Origin: Polyangium sp. y55x31 | GTDB taxonomy: Bacteria; Myxococcota_A; Polyangia; Polyangiales; Polyangiaceae | Direction of reading: 5' to 3' | Assembly (NCBI RefSeq): GCF_029946505.1 | Contig: NZ_JARZHG010000039.1 | Span: forward strand, 44,586-108,585 | DNA length: 64,000 nt | Part shown: positions 53,284 to 64,000 of the stretch, one piece after another | Position numbering within the stretch: the stretch's first letter is position 1 | Layout of the letters: each line of letters opens with the position of its first letter | Translations under genes and position numbers: made by a program | The notes under the pieces: model-generated | Database searches by the model: none | What the model saw: only the letters and a program-made list of their open reading frames with translations | Told to the model about the DNA's origin: nothing

Positions 53284-54531
53284 ATGGCGAATCATGGGTG
53301 GGATGCGTTGATCCTCGGGGGCGGACCCGGTGGTTCCACGCTCGCTGCGAGCCTCGCGCGGCGCGGCCGACGGGCGCTCGTGCTCGAGCGCGAAAAGTTC
53401 CCGCGGTTTCACATCGGCGAGTCGCTCTTGCCTCGATCGCGCGAGGTCTTCGCCGCGCTCGGCGTGGACGAGGAGCTCGATCGCAGGTTCTTGCGCAAGT
53501 ACGGCGCGCGGTTTCTCTGCTGCACGACGGGGCGTGAGAGCACGTATCGCTTCGAGGAGAGCTTCGATCCGAAGTTCACGTACGCCTATCAGGTGCCGCG
53601 CGCCGAGTTCGATCACGTGCTGCTCGAACACGCGCAGAAGCTCGGCGCCGAAGTGCGCGAGCAGTGGGAGGCGACGGACGTTCTCTTCGAGGGCAGCCGC
53701 GCCGTCGGGGTGCGCGCGAAAAACCTCCTGAACCCGTCCGAGGTGGTGGAGCTGTTCGCGCCGGTCGTCGTCGACGCGACGGGGCGCGACACGCTCCTCG
53801 CTTCACGCACGCGGCGGAAGGCGAACATCGCGCGGCTCGACAAAACCGCGCTGTTCTCGCACTACCGCGGCACGTTCCGGCCGAGCGGACAGGATGAAGG
53901 AAATATCCAGATCGTGATCTTCGAGCACGGCTGGTTCTGGTTCATCCCGTTCCGCGGCGATGTGACGAGCGTGGGCGTGGTCGTGTCGTCCGAGTGGATC
54001 CGGCAGAAGCAAAAAGGCGAGACGCTCGAATCGTTTTACGATCGTACATTCGCGCGATCGCCGATGGCGCGTGAGATCCTCGGAGGCGGGACGCGGCTCA
54101 GGCCCGTCGGCGCGCTGGCGGACTTTTCGTATCGGATCGATCAGCTCGCGGGGGACGGGTGGCTCTTCGTCGGCGACGCGGGTGGCTTCCTCGATCCGCT
54201 GTTCTCGACCGGCGCACACCTCGCCATCAAGGGCGCTTCGCTCGCGGCCGAGGCGATCGATCACGCGCTCGAGGCGGGCGACGTGTCGCGCGCGGCGTTC
54301 GCCTCGTACGAAGCGAACGTGCGGTACGCGGTCGATCTGTTCCTGGGGGTCGTGCAGAGCTTCTACGCGGGGCAGTTCCGCGAGACGTTGTTCGAGCCGA
54401 ACCAGCGGACGACGATCCGCAGGCTCATCACGTCGATCCTCTCGGGCGACGTGTTCCACGTGGAGCGCCGTCCGCCGTGGGCCTCGTTCCTCCGCGAGCA
54501 CTACCCCGCCGAGGTGCCCACGTTCGCCTGA
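53284..54531 (+). CDS. FAD-dependent oxidoreductase (halogenase/geranylgeranyl-reductase-like)
   Basis: The 415-residue protein has the FAD-binding GGGPGGSTLAASLARRG near the start, then FPRFHIGESLLPRS, a signature of the flavin-dependent halogenase and geranylgeranyl-reductase superfamily, and later GDAGGFLDPLFSTG. The halogenase WxWxIP motif is not clear; a WFWFIPFRGDV stretch is present, which fits this group more loosely. Likely roles are reduction or hydroxylation of a lipid or natural product. The ferredoxin gene is divergent from it. Confidence 0.8.
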   Translation: MANHGWDALILGGGPGGSTLAASLARRGRRALVLEREKFPRFHIGESLLPRSREVFAALGVDEELDRRFLRKYGARFLCCTTGRESTYRFEESFDPKFTYAYQVPRAEFDHVLLEHAQKLGAEVREQWEATDVLFEGSRAVGVRAKNLLNPSEVVELFAPVVVDATGRDTLLASRTRRKANIARLDKTALFSHYRGTFRPSGQDEGNIQIVIFEHGWFWFIPFRGDVTSVGVVVSSEWIRQKQKGETLESFYDRTFARSPMAREILGGGTRLRPVGALADFSYRIDQLAGDGWLFVGDAGGFLDPLFSTGAHLAIKGASLAAEAIDHALEAGDVSRAAFASYEANVRYAVDLFLGVVQSFYAGQFRETLFEPNQRTTIRRLITSILSGDVFHVERRPPWASFLREHYPAEVPTFA

Positions 54532-54538
54532 ACGCGCG

Positions 54539-54844
54539 CTACTTCGAGGGCACGCTCGCGAGGTTCTCCTTGCACGTCGCGGCGAGCCCTTCCTTGCCGC
54601 CGGGCGCCTGCGCGGCTTCACGCCACGCCTTCTGCATCGCCTTGAAGCCGGGTTCACGCGCCGCGCGCGCCTCCTCGGGCAAACCGTCGAGGAAGGCCTC
54701 CATCTTCTTCACGTACGCGTCGCACTCCGCGACGCCGATCGCGCCCTCGGATTCGGCAGCGGTCCCCTCGCCGTCGCTGCCCTTGCTGCAGCCGAACATC
54801 GAAAGAGAAACAAAAGCGACCACCGCGACCGTCAAACTCCGCAT
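54539..54844 (-). CDS. Small lipoprotein
   Basis: The product is 101 residues from ATG 54844 (MRSLTVAVVAFVSLSMFGC), with lipobox FGC; a start at 54859 is possible. The mature part is helical and acidic (AECDAYVKKMEAFLDGLPEEA, KAWREAAQAPGGKEGLAATC), with two further cysteines that may pair. No family is recognised. It lies 8 bp after the FAD gene's end on the other strand. Confidence 0.65.
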   Translation of the reverse strand: MRSLTVAVVAFVSLSMFGCSKGSDGEGTAAESEGAIGVAECDAYVKKMEAFLDGLPEEARAAREPGFKAMQKAWREAAQAPGGKEGLAATCKENLASVPSK

Positions 54845-54928
54845 CTCGAACGTCTCCATGGGAAGCCCGCGGGCATCCTGCCACACGAAGGCGCAAAGAG
54901 GACAGTTCGTGGCGACGCGGCGCGGGCG

Positions 54929-56311
54929 CTACGAGCGGACGAGCAGGATCGCGTGCTCCTTGCGCGGACGCGAAGCGAACGCGCGGCGCGTGGGCGCGTG
55001 GAAGTGTGGGCGCGGCTGCGAGGCGACGGTGTCCACGCGGAGGCGCGCGCGCGGCGCGACGCGGCGGATCACATCGACGGAGTAGACGGGGCGGCCCGCG
55101 ACGACGCTGTCGGCGAGGAGGAGGATCGCGGAGGCGTCGGGGCGCATGACGCGGCCGAGCGCGGCGAGGGTGTCGCCGATCTCGCGCTCCCAGCGGGTGA
55201 TGCCCTCTTCGGGGCCCATGGGATCGAGGCGGCGACGCGCGCCGATCTCGGCACGCTCGAAGCGCTCGGGGCGAAGGCGCAGCCAGCGAAGGCGCGCCTC
55301 GTGGTGCGCGAGGTAGTCGTAGACGCCCGGGTACGGCGGCGAGGTGACGACGAGATCCACGGAGCGATCGTCGATGCCATCGAGACGGCGCGCGTCGCCT
55401 TCGAGGACACGCGCGGGCGGCGCGGCGGCGAGGCGCGCTTGCACCTCGGCGCGACGCAAAGCGAGCTCCTCGGCCTTGCGCACGAAGAGGCGCGCGGCGA
55501 AGCCGGAGGCGATACGTCGTTCGAACTCGCGCTCGGACGTGTCGGAGGTGCGGCGGCTCAGCTTCGTGAGGATCGACGAGAGCACGAGCTCGAGCTCGCC
55601 GCGCAGAGCGGGCTCTTCGATGCGATCGATCCCGGCGCGCACGCTGTCGAGCTCGAGGAGCACGTGACGATCGAAGAGGTCGAGATCCTCGGGGCCGTAC
55701 CGCCGCGTGGGTCCGCTCTTCGCCTTGCGGCGTTCGTCCGCGAAGAGCGCGACCGCGCGCGCGGCCTCGACGAACGCCGTGCGATCGGCCTCCGTGGTGT
55801 CGCGCAGCTTGAGCGCGGCGAGGCGCACGGCGAGCGGGTTCGCGTCGACGCCGATCGCCTTGCGACCTGCGAGACGCGCCTCGACGAGCACCGTGCCGCT
55901 GCCGCAGAACGGATCGAGGACGGCGGCCCCGGGGCGCGAAAAGGACTCGACGAGCCGCTGCGCCGTCACCGGGTGCATGCGCGCCGGGTAGCTGTGGAAG
56001 CCGTGCACGTGCGCGCGCGCGGCCTCCTCGGCGACCTCGGACGGGGGCACGTCGAGCGCGCGGACGAGCGCCGTGCCTCGCGTGGAATCGCCCTCGACGG
56101 TGGTCTCTCCGCCGACGTGGGAGAGAGCGCGCCGCACGTTGGGCTTCGTGGGCTCGCTCGGTTTCGGCTTTGCTGCCTCGTCGGGCCTTCTTCGCTCGTC
56201 GGGCTTTCTTCGCACGAAGGGCCTCGTCGACTCGTCGGGCTTTCTTCGCACGAAGGGCTTCGTCGACTCGTCGGGCTTCGACCGTTCGCTTCGCTTCGTT
56301 CGCTCGCGCAT
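54929..56311 (-). CDS. DNA methyltransferase (N4/N6 type) with N-terminal repeat region
   Basis: From the ATG at 56311 the product has 460 residues. Residues 1-60 are a basic low-complexity repeat (KPDESTKPFVRR type). The methyltransferase follows: FHSYPARMHPVTAQRLV, the SAM motif LDPFCGSGTVLVEA and the catalytic TSPPYPGVYDYLAHH. TSPPY is the N4-cytosine/N6-adenine type. No restriction enzyme is adjacent, so it may be an orphan regulatory or protective methylase, or a tRNA/rRNA enzyme with the same fold. It overlaps the previous stop by ATGA. Confidence 0.8.
   Translation of the reverse strand: MRERTKRSERSKPDESTKPFVRRKPDESTRPFVRRKPDERRRPDEAAKPKPSEPTKPNVRRALSHVGGETTVEGDSTRGTALVRALDVPPSEVAEEAARAHVHGFHSYPARMHPVTAQRLVESFSRPGAAVLDPFCGSGTVLVEARLAGRKAIGVDANPLAVRLAALKLRDTTEADRTAFVEAARAVALFADERRKAKSGPTRRYGPEDLDLFDRHVLLELDSVRAGIDRIEEPALRGELELVLSSILTKLSRRTSDTSEREFERRIASGFAARLFVRKAEELALRRAEVQARLAAAPPARVLEGDARRLDGIDDRSVDLVVTSPPYPGVYDYLAHHEARLRWLRLRPERFERAEIGARRRLDPMGPEEGITRWEREIGDTLAALGRVMRPDASAILLLADSVVAGRPVYSVDVIRRVAPRARLRVDTVASQPRPHFHAPTRRAFASRPRKEHAILLVRS
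56207..56278 (-). repeat. Tandem 36-bp repeat in the methyltransferase N-terminus
   Basis: Two near-identical 36-bp units encode KPDEST[K/R]PFVRR, and a diverged third follows down to about 56170. Copy number probably varies among strains. Confidence 0.75.
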
Positions 56312-57081
56312 CACACCTTCTCGCGCCTGACGCCGGGCGCGCGCGCCTCGGCCTCCGCCTCGGCTTCGGCCTCGGCTTCTTCGACCGCGGCGAGGTCGGG
56401 TTTGTCCGGGGAGGCGCCGATCCTCATCCGCGTGAGGCTCCCGTCGTTGCGGATGATCTCGTGCGCTTCGAGAAGCGCGAGCATCTCCTCGGCCTGCGGC
56501 TCCTCGATCGGGAGCGCCTCCACGAGCGCGCGCGCCGTGACGGGTCCCTTGATCTGCGCGGCCACGTCCGCCGCCACCGAGAGCCACGCCTCGTCGAGCG
56601 CAGGCTCGATCTCCTTGGCCTGCGCCCGCGAGCGCGCGAGGAACCACGCGATCAGCGCGGCGAGCGGGCCGGCGGTGAAGAGGCTCGCGAGGAGAAACCC
56701 GAGGCCCGGGTTCACCACGCCGATGACGCCGAGCAGCCCGTAGATCGCGAGGATGCCGATCGTGCCCGCGAGCGCGACGCCCGTGAACGCCGCGGCCGCG
56801 CGGTTCTTCGCGCGCCCCTTTCGCGCGAGCTCGGCGCGCTTCAGCGCCGTGACCTCCTTGCCGCTGCGCCGCATCTTCTTCGTGTCGAGCGGCACGCGCG
56901 GGCCGCCGCAGACGTCGCAGCGGAACCGGAGCTCCGCGTCGCGGCTCGCCCCCGCCGTGGCCCCGCAGTGCGGACACGCCTCCATGCGTTGCGAGGTCCC
57001 GCAGCGCGGACAAACCGCGGCGCCCGCGGGAACGCCCGCGCCGCAAGCGACGCACCGACCTTCGGTCGATCCGGCGGTCAT
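56311..57081 (-). CDS. Zinc-ribbon membrane protein
   Basis: The 256-residue protein starts with three zinc-ribbon-like cysteine pairs (CVACGAG, CPRCGTS, CPHCGAT) and a further CDVCGG, followed by two membrane helices (GIGILAIYGLLGVIGVV and GFLLASLFTAGPLAALIAWF; positions about 104-150). The C-terminal part resembles a winged-helix-like segment (VTARALVEALPIEEPQAEEML). The tail is a Glu/Ala repeat. It may bind nucleic acid or protein. It is coupled with the downstream methyltransferase by ATGA overlap, so a joint function is plausible. Confidence 0.7.
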   Translation of the reverse strand: MTAGSTEGRCVACGAGVPAGAAVCPRCGTSQRMEACPHCGATAGASRDAELRFRCDVCGGPRVPLDTKKMRRSGKEVTALKRAELARKGRAKNRAAAAFTGVALAGTIGILAIYGLLGVIGVVNPGLGFLLASLFTAGPLAALIAWFLARSRAQAKEIEPALDEAWLSVAADVAAQIKGPVTARALVEALPIEEPQAEEMLALLEAHEIIRNDGSLTRMRIGASPDKPDLAAVEEAEAEAEAEAEARAPGVRREKV

Positions 57082-57304
57082 GGCGAGACGCGAGCGATCC
57101 GTCCGCGCGTCGCTCTCGCGCCCTTCAGAGCCGGCATGATGAACACGGTCGCGTGCATCAGGGGCGCATCTAATCCGGGGCCGGTCCCACGGCCAGAGGA
57201 GAGCGCACCGATCGGCGCTGCGGGCGAGGCGGATGCGGACGGGCGCCCGACCGGGACGGCTCGGCTCGCTTCACGGCGAGGCGCGGACGTGCCAACATGG
57301 CCGC

Positions 57305-57913
57305 ATGCGGGGACGGTGGACCCGGACGGGCCGGAACGCTGCAGCGTGGAGCGTGGCCGCCGGTTATGCGCTCCTCGCGTGCCTGGCGACCGCCCTCGCG
57401 CTCGCGCTCCGGGACGGCGCGCCCTGGATGTACCCGAACCCGTGGCTCGGCCTGACGTCGACCGTCGGGACGCTCGCGAGCGCTCTCTCCGGCATCATCC
57501 TCGCCACGATCCTCGTGGTCACGACGCGCCTCGCCGTCGGACGGTTCGGCTGGGCGCGCAGGCTGCACGGCGAACTTCGTCCGGTCGCGAAAGATCTGTC
57601 CGTCGGGCAGATCTTCATCCTCGCGGGCCTGTCGAGCCTCGGCGAGGAGGTGCTCTTCCGCGGGCTGCTCACGCCGGTGATCGGCGTCATCGGATCGGGC
57701 GTGCTCTTCGGGCTCTTGCATCAGATGCGCGGGCCGAGCCGCTGGGTCTGGACGGGGTGGGCGACGGCCGTGGGCCTGATCCTCGGGGCGATCTTCGCGG
57801 CCACGGGCTCGCTCGTCGGGCCGCTGCTCGCGCACGCGATCGTGAACGCGGTGAACCTCGGGTACCTGCGTGATCACGATCCGGGAAACGATCCCGAGCA
57901 GAACCTCGCCTGA
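57305..57913 (+). CDS. CPBP-family (CAAX-type) membrane protease
   Basis: The product is 202 residues from ATG 57305 (MRGRWTRTGRN). There are about five membrane helices. The CPBP motifs are present: GEEVLFRGLL, FGLLHQM and AHAIVNAVN. These hold the glutamates and histidines of the intramembrane metalloprotease site. Such proteins cut prenylated or other membrane substrates, or act in bacteriocin immunity. It stands alone and is convergent with the response-regulator gene. Confidence 0.85.
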   Translation: MRGRWTRTGRNAAAWSVAAGYALLACLATALALALRDGAPWMYPNPWLGLTSTVGTLASALSGIILATILVVTTRLAVGRFGWARRLHGELRPVAKDLSVGQIFILAGLSSLGEEVLFRGLLTPVIGVIGSGVLFGLLHQMRGPSRWVWTGWATAVGLILGAIFAATGSLVGPLLAHAIVNAVNLGYLRDHDPGNDPEQNLA

Positions 57914-57934
57914 AAAAACCCGCGGCGAGCGCGC

Positions 57935-59731
57935 TCAGCGCTTCTTGTCGTTGACCGGGCCCGTCTGCGGATGACGCGGCGGCAGCGGCGGCGGGGCCGG
58001 ACGAACGCCGCTCTCGGTGAGATCCGGCCGCGTCTGCACCGCTTGTCGCGGCGGCGGCGTGGGCGAACGCGGCACCGGGCCCGTGCCCGGGTTCGGCAGC
58101 GGCGGCGGCGTGCTCTTCGAATGCGTGCCCGGCACCGGCGGACGCGCCGCGGGCGCGGGGCCGGGGAACGACGGACGCGTGTACTCGCCGCTCGCACGTG
58201 CAGGCGCGAGCGGTTGTTGTTGTTGTCGCGGCGGAGGCCCCGGCAGCCGGGTCGCCCCGCCGGGCGCGCGAGGCGGTGGTCCGGGCAAACCTCCCGCGGT
58301 CCGCGTGGGCACGGGCTGGCGCGGCGGCGGACCGGGCAAACCCGGGGAGACCGCAGGTCGCGCGGCGGGCGTGAGGCGCGGCGGAGGCTGGTTGGGCGAA
58401 CGCGGCGCCATGACGCCCGGACGAACCGGCCCCGCTGCGTACGTCCCGGCCGGCCGCTGCGGACCCGCTGCGGGCGCAGGCCTTGCGCCGGGCTGCCTCT
58501 GCGCGGTGCCCCAGTTCGGGCGATAGGCCGGCGCGCCGTCGAGATCTTCCTCTTCGAGCTGGTACTCGGACGCGGGCGACACCTCGACCTCGTCGAGCGC
58601 TTCCGCGGAGAGCTCGGTGAGCTGCTCGGATTCCTCGACGAGCTGCGCTTCATCGCCGTAGGCCGACTCCGGCACGAGCTCCTGCGAGCCCGGCGCGGCT
58701 TCCGCGCGGCCTCCGCTCTGCGGCGGTGCCACGGGCTCGTCCATGCCGAAGTCGGCCCAGTCATAGTAGGCCTTCCGATCGGTCTCGTCGTCGTGGTGCG
58801 CGTGCGCGGCCGGCGCGGCTGCAGCGGGCGCGCGTTGCGGCGGCTTCGCGGGCTCGGCGAGCGCCTTCGATGATGGAGGACCGAGATCGGTGCGACGCGA
58901 CGGAGGCCCGCCCATCGCGGGCGCGGAGAGGCGCGTGGAGGGCGCGGCCTTGCTCGAACGAGGTTGCTCTCCGTTGTGGATGCTCTCGTCTTCGAGGCGC
59001 ACGGCTTCGAGGAGCAGATGTCCGATCGGTTGCGCGTTGCCCGTCGGCGGACGATCGGGCTGCGGGACGAACGAGAACCGACCGACCTTCCAGCCGAGGA
59101 TGCTCCGCAGGATCGTAATCGCGTCGGTCGTCGTGCCGCCGATGGTGCCGGTCACGATGAAGCCGGAGGCGACCGCGAGCTGCGCCTTGCGCTTCTTGCT
59201 GATCACCTCGACGACGCCCGTGCGCCGCTCGAGCTCGAGCACCGTGAGCACGGTGGCGATCGACATCTGACTGAGATCGCCCTGGATCGCCGTCGTTTCG
59301 GTGCTGGACGAGGGCGGCACGGAGACGAGCGAGTTGCGACGCTGCCGGAGACGCCACGCCATCTGCACGAGCGCGCCGACCTGCGCGACGACCTCGTCGA
59401 CGCGGAACGGCTTCGTCATGTACGCATCGGCGCCGACGTGAAACCCTTCGAGCCGCGCCTCTTGATCGTCGAGGGCGGAGAGGAAGAGGAACGGCGTCAC
59501 GGACACGCGCGACGGCTGCGTGCGGACGTTCCGCGCGACCCAGTAGCCGTCGTTGTCCGGCAGATCGATGTCGCAGATGATGCAGTCCGGCTCGCGATCG
59601 CAGGCCGTATCGAGGCCTGCTTGCGCGGTGTTGCAGACGATGACGTCGTAGCCTGCGTCACGGATCGCGCCCGAGAGCAGGCTGCTGACCCACTCGTCGT
59701 CTTCGATCACGAGCACGAGCCCTCGGGGCAT
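57935..59731 (-). CDS. Response regulator with DUF4388 and long proline-rich tail
   Basis: From ATG 59731 the product has 598 residues. Residues 1-125 are a receiver domain (LVLVIEDDEWVSSLL; phospho-Asp in CDIDLPDNDGYW; Lys in YMTKPF). A DUF4388 (PatA-like) domain follows at about 150-255 (GDLSQMSIATVLTVLELER, GVVEVISKKRKAQLAV). The remaining 340 residues are Pro/Gly/Ala-rich and include PGPPPRQ-type repeats. The layout is like that of myxobacterial motility or polarity regulators such as FrzS or MglA-linked proteins. No sensor kinase is beside it. The tail probably mediates protein contacts. Confidence 0.85.
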   Translation of the reverse strand: MPRGLVLVIEDDEWVSSLLSGAIRDAGYDVIVCNTAQAGLDTACDREPDCIICDIDLPDNDGYWVARNVRTQPSRVSVTPFLFLSALDDQEARLEGFHVGADAYMTKPFRVDEVVAQVGALVQMAWRLRQRRNSLVSVPPSSSTETTAIQGDLSQMSIATVLTVLELERRTGVVEVISKKRKAQLAVASGFIVTGTIGGTTTDAITILRSILGWKVGRFSFVPQPDRPPTGNAQPIGHLLLEAVRLEDESIHNGEQPRSSKAAPSTRLSAPAMGGPPSRRTDLGPPSSKALAEPAKPPQRAPAAAAPAAHAHHDDETDRKAYYDWADFGMDEPVAPPQSGGRAEAAPGSQELVPESAYGDEAQLVEESEQLTELSAEALDEVEVSPASEYQLEEEDLDGAPAYRPNWGTAQRQPGARPAPAAGPQRPAGTYAAGPVRPGVMAPRSPNQPPPRLTPAARPAVSPGLPGPPPRQPVPTRTAGGLPGPPPRAPGGATRLPGPPPRQQQQPLAPARASGEYTRPSFPGPAPAARPPVPGTHSKSTPPPLPNPGTGPVPRSPTPPPRQAVQTRPDLTESGVRPAPPPLPPRHPQTGPVNDKKR

Positions 59732-59893
59732 TGGCGAAACCGTATCACGTGCGCTCGCCGGGGGGCCAAGTGGCAAGGGGTCCGCCCGGTCGGTTTCGTT
59801 CCGGGGCGCCGGGGGGGCACCCCGCGTCTCGGCCCGGCCGCCCGGAGGGATTCGGCCGCGCACGCCGGGCTTTTCGGCGCTAAGCTGGCCCTC

Positions 59894-61009
59894 GTGACGA
59901 AGGGAACGCGGATCGTGGTCGCCATGAGCGGCGGGGTCGACTCCTCCGTGGCGGCCGCGCGCCTCTGCGACGCCGGCTATGACGTCATCGGGGTGACACT
60001 CCACCTCTGGGACTACCCCGACGACCGGAGCGAGCGGGGTCGTTGCTGCGCGCCCGAGGATCAACACGACGCCCGGCGCGCGGCGGATCACCTGGGCATC
60101 CCGCACTACACGTTCGATCGGCGAGAGCTTTTTCGCGCGCACGTGGTCGACCCGTTCGTCGACGCGTACCTCGAAGGCGAGACGCCGAGCCCCTGCGTCT
60201 CCTGCAACCGCTCGGTGAAGATGCGCGAGCTCTTCCCGCTGGCCGAGCGGCTCGGCGCGTCGTTCGTCGCGACGGGCCACTACGCGCGGACGGTGGTCGG
60301 CGCGGATGGACGCGCGCGGCTCTACCGAGGCAAGGATCGCGTCAAGGATCAGAGCTACTTCCTGCACATGCTGCGCGAGGACGAGCTCGCGAAGCTCGTC
60401 CTGCCGCTCGGGGACGCGACGAAGGAAGAGGTGCGCGCCGAGGCGCACGCGCGGCGGATCCCTCGCGCGGACAAGGGCGAGAGCCAGGAGCTTTGTTTCG
60501 TCCCGGCCGGCGGGTACGGCGCGTTCGTCGAGAACCGCGCGGGGCGCGAGCGAGTTCGTCCGGGCCCGATCGTCGACGAGCGTGGGCGCACGGTGGGGCA
60601 ACACGAGGGCGTGCATCGGTTCACGATCGGCCAGCGCAAGGGCATCGGCGTGGCGCTCGGTCGGCCTGCGTTCGTCGTGGGGATCGACGCGGAGTCGGGC
60701 GCAGTGCGTCTCGGCGGCGAGGACGCGCTACTCGCGACGGGCGCGCTGCTCGAAGCGGGCGCGTGGAACGACGACGTGACGTTCCCGCTCGAAGCCGACC
60801 TGCGGGTGCGCGCGCGTCACGAGGGCGAACGCGCGACGATCGAGCGCGTGCAGGATCCGGAGCGAGGCGAGGTGCTCGTCGCGCGGTTCCACACGCCGGT
60901 GAAGGCCGTTTCTCCGGGCCAGGTGGCGGTCGCGTACGACGGTGATCGTGTCTGCGGCGGCGCCACGATCAAAGCCGCGCTCCATGCAAGTGCGGGAGGC
61001 GCGGCGTGA
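59894..61009 (+). CDS. mnmA: tRNA 2-thiouridylase MnmA
   Basis: From GTG 59894 the product has 371 residues (VTKGTRIVVAMSGGVDSSV). SGGVDSS is the PP-loop ATP site. The catalytic cysteines lie in PCVSCNRSVK and ELCFVPAGG. GHYARTV, RKGIGVAL and a C-terminal beta-barrel complete the family. It thiolates U34 of Lys, Glu and Gln tRNAs with sulfur passed from IscS, which is encoded at 41859. It overlaps the next lipoprotein gene by four bases. Confidence 0.96.
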   Translation: MTKGTRIVVAMSGGVDSSVAAARLCDAGYDVIGVTLHLWDYPDDRSERGRCCAPEDQHDARRAADHLGIPHYTFDRRELFRAHVVDPFVDAYLEGETPSPCVSCNRSVKMRELFPLAERLGASFVATGHYARTVVGADGRARLYRGKDRVKDQSYFLHMLREDELAKLVLPLGDATKEEVRAEAHARRIPRADKGESQELCFVPAGGYGAFVENRAGRERVRPGPIVDERGRTVGQHEGVHRFTIGQRKGIGVALGRPAFVVGIDAESGAVRLGGEDALLATGALLEAGAWNDDVTFPLEADLRVRARHEGERATIERVQDPERGEVLVARFHTPVKAVSPGQVAVAYDGDRVCGGATIKAALHASAGGAA

Positions 61010-61653
61010 GCGCGCGTCTCTGCCTCGGGGTCGCGTCGCTCCTGGCGCTCGGCGCGATGGGCTGCTCGCTCGGGCAGGGCGAAGGCGAGGTCAAGAGCGA
61101 CGCGCTCGTCGCGAAGGACTGCTGGTTCGACGCCTACGATCTGCGCCCGGACTTCTTCGCGGCGGTGCCGTACCGCTCGACGCTCCAGATGCGCGTGCAG
61201 CGCGGGACCGATCTGCAAGAGGTGTCGGACGGGCTCGCGGTGCTCGTCGAGGACGTAGGCAAGGTGCGGGAGGAGCTTCTCGGCAAGCCCCTCGACGTCA
61301 CGCTCTCGCCGGGCGTCTTGCCGCCCGGCTCGGATTTCCCGGCGCCGCCGCCCGAGGATCAGCCGGCGATCCACGTCGCGCTCTACCTCCAGCGCTCTTG
61401 CCACAACCAGAACGTCATCCTTTATGCCGTGGATGGCTCGGTCACGTTTCATTCGCTGTTCAGCGGTGATCCGAACGAGGCCGAGGCCGCGGAGAAGTAC
61501 ACGGACGCCGAGTTCGACGTGTGGATGGGTGATCCACGCGACGCTCCCGTGGACGCGCCCGCGAACGAGATCCCGAAGGAACTGCAATCGCGTGTGACGG
61601 GTTTCTTCCGCTTCTACTTCGAGCGCGGCCAGCCCGGGCAGCCCTTTCCCTGA
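61006..61653 (+). CDS. Lipoprotein of unknown function
   Basis: The product is 215 residues from a GTG overlapping the mnmA stop (GTGA). The signal peptide has lipobox GAMGC (VSARLCLGVASLLALGAMGC). The mature protein is alpha/beta (YRSTLQMRVQRGTDLQEV, VTLSPGVLPPGSDFPAP, IHVALYLQRSCHNQNVILY, all in short runs). No family is recognised. Its coupling to mnmA is probably only transcriptional convenience. Confidence 0.7.
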   Translation: MSARLCLGVASLLALGAMGCSLGQGEGEVKSDALVAKDCWFDAYDLRPDFFAAVPYRSTLQMRVQRGTDLQEVSDGLAVLVEDVGKVREELLGKPLDVTLSPGVLPPGSDFPAPPPEDQPAIHVALYLQRSCHNQNVILYAVDGSVTFHSLFSGDPNEAEAAEKYTDAEFDVWMGDPRDAPVDAPANEIPKELQSRVTGFFRFYFERGQPGQPFP

Positions 61654-61793
61654 AGTTCGAGGCGCTTCGGTAGGGTCCTTACCCCCGCCGCAGAACGGCG
61701 TGGTCGCCCGCTGAACATCCGGAAGCGTTCATGCGCTCTCTCCGGCGCATGGAAAGTGGACTCGTTTTCGCGGTAGGATTCCATCAACGCGTC

Positions 61794-64000
<2,207 letters not shown>

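Noticed and set aside
56207..56278. 36-bp repeats considered as CRISPR or iteron repeats
   Set aside because: They are in-frame with the methyltransferase and have no spacers.
54929..57055. A longer form of the methyltransferase starting near 57055
   Set aside because: It would overlap the zinc-ribbon gene through its whole length; the ATG at 56311 with ATGA overlap fits better.

Overview
The window looks like chromosomal DNA of a large-genome myxobacterium, most likely of the Polyangium/Sorangium group. The grounds are very high GC in every gene, many lipoproteins, Ser/Thr kinase and DUF4388 signalling proteins, choice-of-anchor/MopE-type surface lipoproteins, and proline- and alanine-rich linkers. 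No rRNA, tRNA, insertion sequence, phage or CRISPR array was recognised.

Region 1 (1-13272, minus strand) is part of a type VI secretion system (T6SS). In transcription order it holds a Cys-repeat lipoprotein, an ANL-fold protein lacking the ATP-binding loop, a TssA-like protein and TssG. A terminator follows, and then TssB (with a large insertion), TssC, an Hcp-position protein, TssK, TssE, a VgrG core, a separate beta-repeat spike extension, and TssF running off the left edge. TssJ, TssL, TssM and ClpV are not in the window.

Region 2 (13407-18491, plus strand) is the most unusual part. Five genes are packed end to start: two unrecognised proteins, an NrdG-like radical SAM activase, a membrane-anchored P-loop GTPase-like protein, and a DUF4157 (HELTH) cargo protein with a papain-like C-terminus. 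A sixth gene follows 34 bp later and encodes a possible ADP-ribosyltransferase toxin. The last two proteins share an N-terminal repeat of the type PPHPATVQRK. I infer a toxin maturation and loading island beside the T6SS.

Region 3 (18548-37626) is an exopolysaccharide locus: two methyltransferases, CgeB-like and GT4 glycosyltransferases, a PssD/PssE (Alg14/Alg13-like) pair, a NodU-type carbamoyltransferase, a second GT4 enzyme, a WecA/MraY-type initiating phosphotransferase, a polysaccharide deacetylase, an acetyltransferase and a Wzc-type tyrosine kinase. It is interrupted by an AAA ATPase/metallophosphoesterase pair (23439-26899) that may be a conflict or defence module, and by small genes including a Uma2 nuclease.

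Region 4 (37791-44834) is a complete isc operon (iscS-iscU-iscA-hscB-hscA-fdx, minus strand). It is headed by a MerR-family regulator with four cysteines instead of IscR, and a divergent lipoate-ligase-like gene lies beyond a palindrome.

Region 5 (44858-64000) is mixed housekeeping and signalling: two paralogous choice-of-anchor lipoproteins, metK with a clear promoter, an orphan TRAP binding protein, a YbjN protein, a PDZ lipoprotein, a PAP2 membrane enzyme, a ferredoxin divergent from an FAD oxidoreductase, a DNA methyltransferase with an N-terminal repeat, a zinc-ribbon membrane protein, a CAAX protease, a DUF4388 response regulator, mnmA and a Ser/Thr kinase cut by the right edge. Functions come from reading motifs by eye; no database search was run.
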